DNA of 64,000 nt from JAGVSZ01 sp963747775 (GTDB taxonomy: Bacteria; Pseudomonadota; Gammaproteobacteria; Burkholderiales; SG8-39): the NCBI GenBank assembly GCA_963747775.1, contig CAVVGT010000016.1:186001-250000 (forward strand), in the 5' to 3' direction. Of the stretch, positions 60,444-64,000 are shown in pieces. Each line of letters starts with the position of its first letter. The first letter of the stretch is position 1. Both the position numbers and the translations under genes were made by a program. Below the pieces are notes generated by a model. That model was not told where the DNA came from. It saw only the letters and a list, made by a program, of their open reading frames with translations, and did no database searches.

Positions 60444-61634
60444 ATGGAACAGACCGACGCCCGGAACGACCCGGCCGCCACCGGCGCGACCGCGTCCGAC
60501 CCGCCGCGCCGCTGGTTCGCGCCCGCCGAGTGGTCCGGTGCGTTCGGCGACCTCGGCACGCTCGTGCCGTTCCTCCTCGCCTACATCGCGGTAGTGAAGA
60601 TCGACCCCGCGGGAATCCTGCTGACGTTCGGGATCGCGATGATCGTCGTCGGTGCCGTCTATCGAACGCCATTCCCGGTGCAGCCGATGAAGGCGATCGG
60701 CTCGGTGGCGGCGACCCACACCGCGGCGGGCGTGGCGCTGACCGCCGGCACGTTCCACCTCGCCGCGCTGCTCACCGGCCTGGTGTGGCTCGCGATCGGC
60801 GCCTCGGGTGCCGCGCAGCGCCTGTCGCGGGTCGTCAGTCCGGCGGTGTGCTACGGCGTCATCCTCGGCCTGGGGATGGCCCTGATGCTCGAGGCCGTGA
60901 AGCTGATGGCAGCGAGCTGGTGGATCGCCGCGCCCGCGCTGCTCGGGACGTTCGTGCTGCTCTCGCGGCGCCGCTTCCCCGTCATGCTCCTGCTGCTCGC
61001 GGTCGGCGCGTCGATCGCACTGCTGCAGCAGCCCGAGCTCGCCGCGGCGCTCACGGACGCGCCGATCGGATTCCGCCTCCCTGCGTTCACGCTCGGCAGC
61101 CTGGAGTGGTCTCACGTCGCAGTCGCGACGATCGTGCTCGTGATCCCGCAGCTGCCGCTCACCTTCGGTAACGCGCTGATCGCGATCGCCGAGGAGAACA
61201 ACCGGCTCTTCCCGGAACACCCGGTCACCGAGAAGCGCGTGGCGCTCTCCACCGGTCTGATGAACGTGTTCGCCGGGTCGTTCGGCGGCGTGCCGATGTG
61301 CCACGGCGCCGGCGGCATGGCCGGGCACGTGCGATTCGGCGCCCGCACCGGCGGCGCGCCGGTCATCCTCGGCACGCTGCTCGTCGTCGCGGCATTGTTC
61401 TTCTCGGGCGCGGTGGAGACCGGGCTCGCGCTCTTTCCCGCCGCGATCCTCGGCGTGATCCTGTTCGTCGCGGGGAGCCAGCTCGCGCTCGGCGTCTGCG
61501 ACGGCTGGCAGCAGAAGGACGACCGCTTCGTGCTGATCGTGGTCGCGGCGCTGTCGATCTGGAACGTGGGGGTCGCGTTCCTGTTCGGCCTCGCGACGCA
61601 GTGGCTGCTGCGCCGGAAGCTGCTCGAGCTCTAG
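60444..61634 (+). CDS. MOT1-type molybdate/sulfate transporter
   Basis: A 396-residue membrane protein with about ten helices of the SulP-like MOT1 group. The signature segments are GAFGDLGTLVPF, RTPFPVQPMKAIGSVA and PQLPLTFGNALIA. Homologues take up molybdate at low concentration. It could also carry sulfate or tungstate. Convergent with the cysteine desulfurase. ATG 60444 follows a short spacer after the BtuF-like gene. Confidence 0.85.
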   Translation: MEQTDARNDPAATGATASDPPRRWFAPAEWSGAFGDLGTLVPFLLAYIAVVKIDPAGILLTFGIAMIVVGAVYRTPFPVQPMKAIGSVAATHTAAGVALTAGTFHLAALLTGLVWLAIGASGAAQRLSRVVSPAVCYGVILGLGMALMLEAVKLMAASWWIAAPALLGTFVLLSRRRFPVMLLLLAVGASIALLQQPELAAALTDAPIGFRLPAFTLGSLEWSHVAVATIVLVIPQLPLTFGNALIAIAEENNRLFPEHPVTEKRVALSTGLMNVFAGSFGGVPMCHGAGGMAGHVRFGARTGGAPVILGTLLVVAALFFSGAVETGLALFPAAILGVILFVAGSQLALGVCDGWQQKDDRFVLIVVAALSIWNVGVAFLFGLATQWLLRRKLLEL

Positions 61635-61654
61635 CCCCGCACCGACAGCGCCAG

Positions 61655-62797
61655 CTACGCCCGCCGGACGGCCCGCCAGGCCTCGACGAGCGCGCGCCCG
61701 GCGTGCCGTATTTCGTCTTCGGTCGTGGGCGCGCCCACCGAGAGCCGCACGGCGCCGGCCGCACGCTCGTAGCCGATGCCCATCGCGGCGAGCACGCCGC
61801 TCACGCTGTCATTCTCCGCGTGACACGCGGCGCCGAGCGATGCCGCCACGTCGGCCTCGGCGGTGCGCAGGAGCTCGCGGCCGCTTGCGCGCGGGAACGA
61901 AACGTTCAGTGTGTTCGGGAGACGATGCTCGAAATGTCCGTTCAGTGCCAGGCCCGGCACACCGGCCGCGAGCGTCGCGTGCAGCGCATCGCGTAACCCG
62001 CGCAGCTGCGCGTGGGCGTGCGGCAGCCGCTCCCGCGCGAGTCGCGCGGCCTCGCCGAGCCCGACGATCGCCGGCACGTTCTCCGTGCCGGGCCTCAGAC
62101 TGCGCTCGTGGTCCGCGCCGACGATTACCGGGGCGAGCGGCGTTCCGTCTCGAACGTAGAGCGCGCCGACGCCCTTGGTGGCGTAGAACTTGTGTCCCGC
62201 GAGCGTGAGGAGGTCGACGCCCAGTTCGCCGACGTTTACCTGGATCTTGCCCGCGGCCTGCGCCGCGTCGGTGTGCATGACCGCGCCGCGCGATCGCGCG
62301 AGCGCCGCGATCTCGGCGACCGGCTGGATCGTGCCGACCTCGTTGTTCGCCAGCATGATCGAGACGAGCGCGGTGTCGTCGCGCAGCGCGCGTGCGACGG
62401 CCTGCGGGTCGACGCGTCCATGCGGGTCGACATCGACGATCGTGACGTCCCAGCCGTCGTCGCGCAGCCGGAGGCACGGCTGCAGCACCGCGGGATGCTC
62501 CACGGCCGAGGTGACGACGTGCCGTTTCGCGCCGCGCAGCGCGCGCGTCACGCCGAAGATCGCGAGGTTGTTCGCCTCCGTGGCGCAGCCGGTGAAGACA
62601 ATCTCGGCCGGCGTCGCGCCGATCAGCGCCGCGACCTGTTCCCGCGCCCGGTCCACCGCTTCGTGCGCGCGCCGTCCAAACGAGTGCGACGAGGACGGAT
62701 TGCCGAAGTGCTCGCGCAGGTACGGACCGATCGCGTCGGCCACTTCCAGCGCGACGGGAGTCGTCGCGTTGTAGTCGAGATAAACCGGCGTCTTCAT
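61655..62797 (-). CDS. Cysteine desulfurase (NifS/IscS class)
   Basis: A 380-residue PLP enzyme. VYLDYNATTPV is the start, the PLP lysine lies in LAGHKFYATKG, and the mobile cysteine in SLGAACHAEND. The ligand segment EANNLAIFG and the RPGTEN loop are intact. It removes sulfur from cysteine and passes it as persulfide to acceptors. Not in an isc/suf operon; it follows dsrE and a membrane hydroxylase, so it may feed the DsrE protein or a molybdenum cofactor pathway. ATG 62797. Confidence 0.92.
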   Translation of the reverse strand: MKTPVYLDYNATTPVALEVADAIGPYLREHFGNPSSSHSFGRRAHEAVDRAREQVAALIGATPAEIVFTGCATEANNLAIFGVTRALRGAKRHVVTSAVEHPAVLQPCLRLRDDGWDVTIVDVDPHGRVDPQAVARALRDDTALVSIMLANNEVGTIQPVAEIAALARSRGAVMHTDAAQAAGKIQVNVGELGVDLLTLAGHKFYATKGVGALYVRDGTPLAPVIVGADHERSLRPGTENVPAIVGLGEAARLARERLPHAHAQLRGLRDALHATLAAGVPGLALNGHFEHRLPNTLNVSFPRASGRELLRTAEADVAASLGAACHAENDSVSGVLAAMGIGYERAAGAVRLSVGAPTTEDEIRHAGRALVEAWRAVRRA

Positions 62798-62839
62798 GCG
62801 CTCGGCATCATAGGCCCGCGGGGCATGAGGCAAGCGTGC

Positions 62840-63190
62840 TCAGAACACGAGGACCTTGTCCGCCCCGGTGGTCCACTCGGTGAGCTGGTCCATCGACCCG
62901 CGCTTCGCGCCCTCGACCAGCTCATCGGCGGTAATGCCCCGGGCGTCCATGCAGGTGCCGCACACGCCGACCTCGCCCCCGCGGCGGATCACCGCGCCGA
63001 GCATGTCCGCGATGTTGTAGTAGCCCGGCGCGACCTTCTGGCCGGCATGCGCGCAGGTGGCCGCGTCTCCTAGCAGAAACATGCGCACGCCGCTCGCGCC
63101 CTTGTCGAGCAGCGCGCGCGCGAGGCGCAGCGCGTTGTAGGATTTTTCTGTCCCGTAGGGCGGATCGTTGAGGATCAGGAGCGTGTTCAT
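62840..63190 (-). CDS. DsrE-family sulfur-relay protein
   Basis: A 116-residue DsrE/DsrF-like protein. TLLILNDPPYGTEKSYNALR is the family opening. Cysteines in DAATCAHAG and in VCGTCMDARG (CxxC) can carry persulfide. It lies between a membrane hydroxylase and a cysteine desulfurase, so sulfur relay is plausible. Its start overlaps the hydroxylase stop by 4 bp. Confidence 0.85.
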   Translation of the reverse strand: MNTLLILNDPPYGTEKSYNALRLARALLDKGASGVRMFLLGDAATCAHAGQKVAPGYYNIADMLGAVIRRGGEVGVCGTCMDARGITADELVEGAKRGSMDQLTEWTTGADKVLVF

Positions 63191-64000
63191 GTCTGCCTCG
63201 CTTCGCCTCGGGCGGGGTCGGGCCGCCGGTTGATTGCGTAGCCGCCAGGCGTATCGCGAAACGGTTGCAGAAGCAGCCGGTCGAGACGGAGATCGCCGGG
63301 CCGGCGGAAAGCGTCGACGCCAATCGTCATCGCCTCGTGCCCAGCCGCGGGTTGCGCGCGGTAGGTGCCGAAGAGCCGGTCCCACCACGGCAGGTTGAAG
63401 CCGAAGTTGCTGTTGGTCTCGTTGTGGACGATCGAGTGATGGACCCGGTGCATGTCCGGCGTCACGACGGCGCGGCGCAGCCACCGGTCGACGGCAACCG
63501 GCAGCCGCCCGTTCGCGTGGTTGAACATCGCGGTGGCGTTGAGCAGCACCTCGAAAGCGAGCACTGCGACCGCCGGGGCGCCGATCGCGGCAACTGCCGC
63601 GCACTTCACGGCGGTGGAGATCAGGATCTCGCCCGGATGGAAGCGCGTGCCGGTCGTCACGTCGAAGTCGAGGTCGGAATGGTGCACGCGGTGCAGCCGC
63701 CAAAGCGCAGGCACTGCATGGAAGGTGACGTGCTGGAAGTAGATCGCAAGGTCGAGCAGCACGACCGCGAGCGGGATCGCGATCCAGTTTGGAACCCCGA
63801 TCGCGTTGACGAGACCCCAGCCGTGCGTCTCGCCTGCGATGGCCACCGCGATCGCCGCGCCCGGCGCCGCCAGCCTGAGCACGCCGACGTCGAGGACGAG
63901 AAGCGCAAGGTTGTGCGGCCAGCGGTCGCGCCGCGCGAACGCCGCTCGGCGCCGCGGGGCCAGCACCTCCCAGAGCGCGACGGCAACGAGCACGCCAAAG
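63187..64000 (-). CDS. Sterol desaturase/fatty acid hydroxylase family protein (runs off the right edge)
   Basis: The visible 271 codons include the four histidine clusters: QHVTFH, RLHRVHHSD, FNHANG and HRVHHSIVH. This is the di-iron membrane hydroxylase superfamily. Helices at about 25-55 and 130-160 of the visible part are hydrophobic. The reading frame is open to the window edge (an internal GTG at 63993 is not convincing as start), so the N-terminus is probably missing. Heads the operon with dsrE and the cysteine desulfurase. Confidence 0.85.
   Translation of the reverse strand, partial: FGVLVAVALWEVLAPRRRAAFARRDRWPHNLALLVLDVGVLRLAAPGAAIAVAIAGETHGWGLVNAIGVPNWIAIPLAVVLLDLAIYFQHVTFHAVPALWRLHRVHHSDLDFDVTTGTRFHPGEILISTAVKCAAVAAIGAPAVAVLAFEVLLNATAMFNHANGRLPVAVDRWLRRAVVTPDMHRVHHSIVHNETNSNFGFNLPWWDRLFGTYRAQPAAGHEAMTIGVDAFRRPGDLRLDRLLLQPFRDTPGGYAINRRPDPARGEARQT

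Overview
The window is GC-rich (roughly two thirds G+C by eye) and densely coded. It looks like a betaproteobacterium close to Burkholderiales. Evidence for this: a YaeQ protein, a YgiQ radical-SAM protein, a cytochrome-type fatty acid cis/trans isomerase, a BoxD-like dehydrogenase, a fused IcmF mutase, two TRAP transporters with TakP-like binding proteins, and a QseB/PmrA-type two-component system. I saw no tRNA, rRNA, insertion sequence or CRISPR array.

Layout. 0-8 kb: end of an aldo/keto reductase, an M14 carboxypeptidase, a ParE/RHH toxin-antitoxin pair, YgiQ and Cti. 8-24 kb: housekeeping and miscellaneous genes (ketopantoate reductase-like, YaiI, an enolase-superfamily enzyme, RidA, an MBL-rhodanese protein with one frameshift, Uup, a large FecR-DUF6600 protein, cytochrome b561, YaeQ, redoxin, DsbD). 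24-32 kb: one leftward catabolic operon with an HpaB-type monooxygenase, a complete branched-chain-type ABC importer and a BoxD-like aldehyde dehydrogenase. 32.5-34.1 kb: a less GC-rich three-gene module of unknown function built on a TIGR04255 protein. 34-37.5 kb: IcmF, with the residues of an isobutyryl-CoA mutase. 37.9-40.5 kb: an OxyR-like site, a katG with several frameshifts, and the last codons of a lost monofunctional catalase.

43-54.6 kb is the most unusual part. Two PanB-like enzymes, two phytanoyl-CoA-type dioxygenases, two TRAP transporters, a GntR regulator and a membrane fatty-acid hydroxylase form one cluster. A 22-bp operator-like sequence occurs three times in its control regions. 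Both PanB-like proteins have lost two of the three metal ligands known from true PanB, so they are probably not ketopantoate enzymes. The binding proteins resemble TakP, which binds 2-oxo acids, so a pathway for a 2-oxo acid or a related branched carboxylate is a reasonable inference. Nearly every gene of this cluster carries single-base indels, while genes beside it and one gene inside it are intact. This is either a patch of poor sequence or very recent decay. Products for these genes are inferred by joining frames.

54.6-64 kb: a DedA-response regulator-kinase operon, followed by a PmrA-box-like repeat and a DegP/MucD lipoprotein protease, a pentapeptide-repeat protein, a BtuF-like cobalamin-binding protein (one frameshift), a MOT1-type molybdate transporter, and a leftward operon of a membrane hydroxylase, DsrE and cysteine desulfurase.
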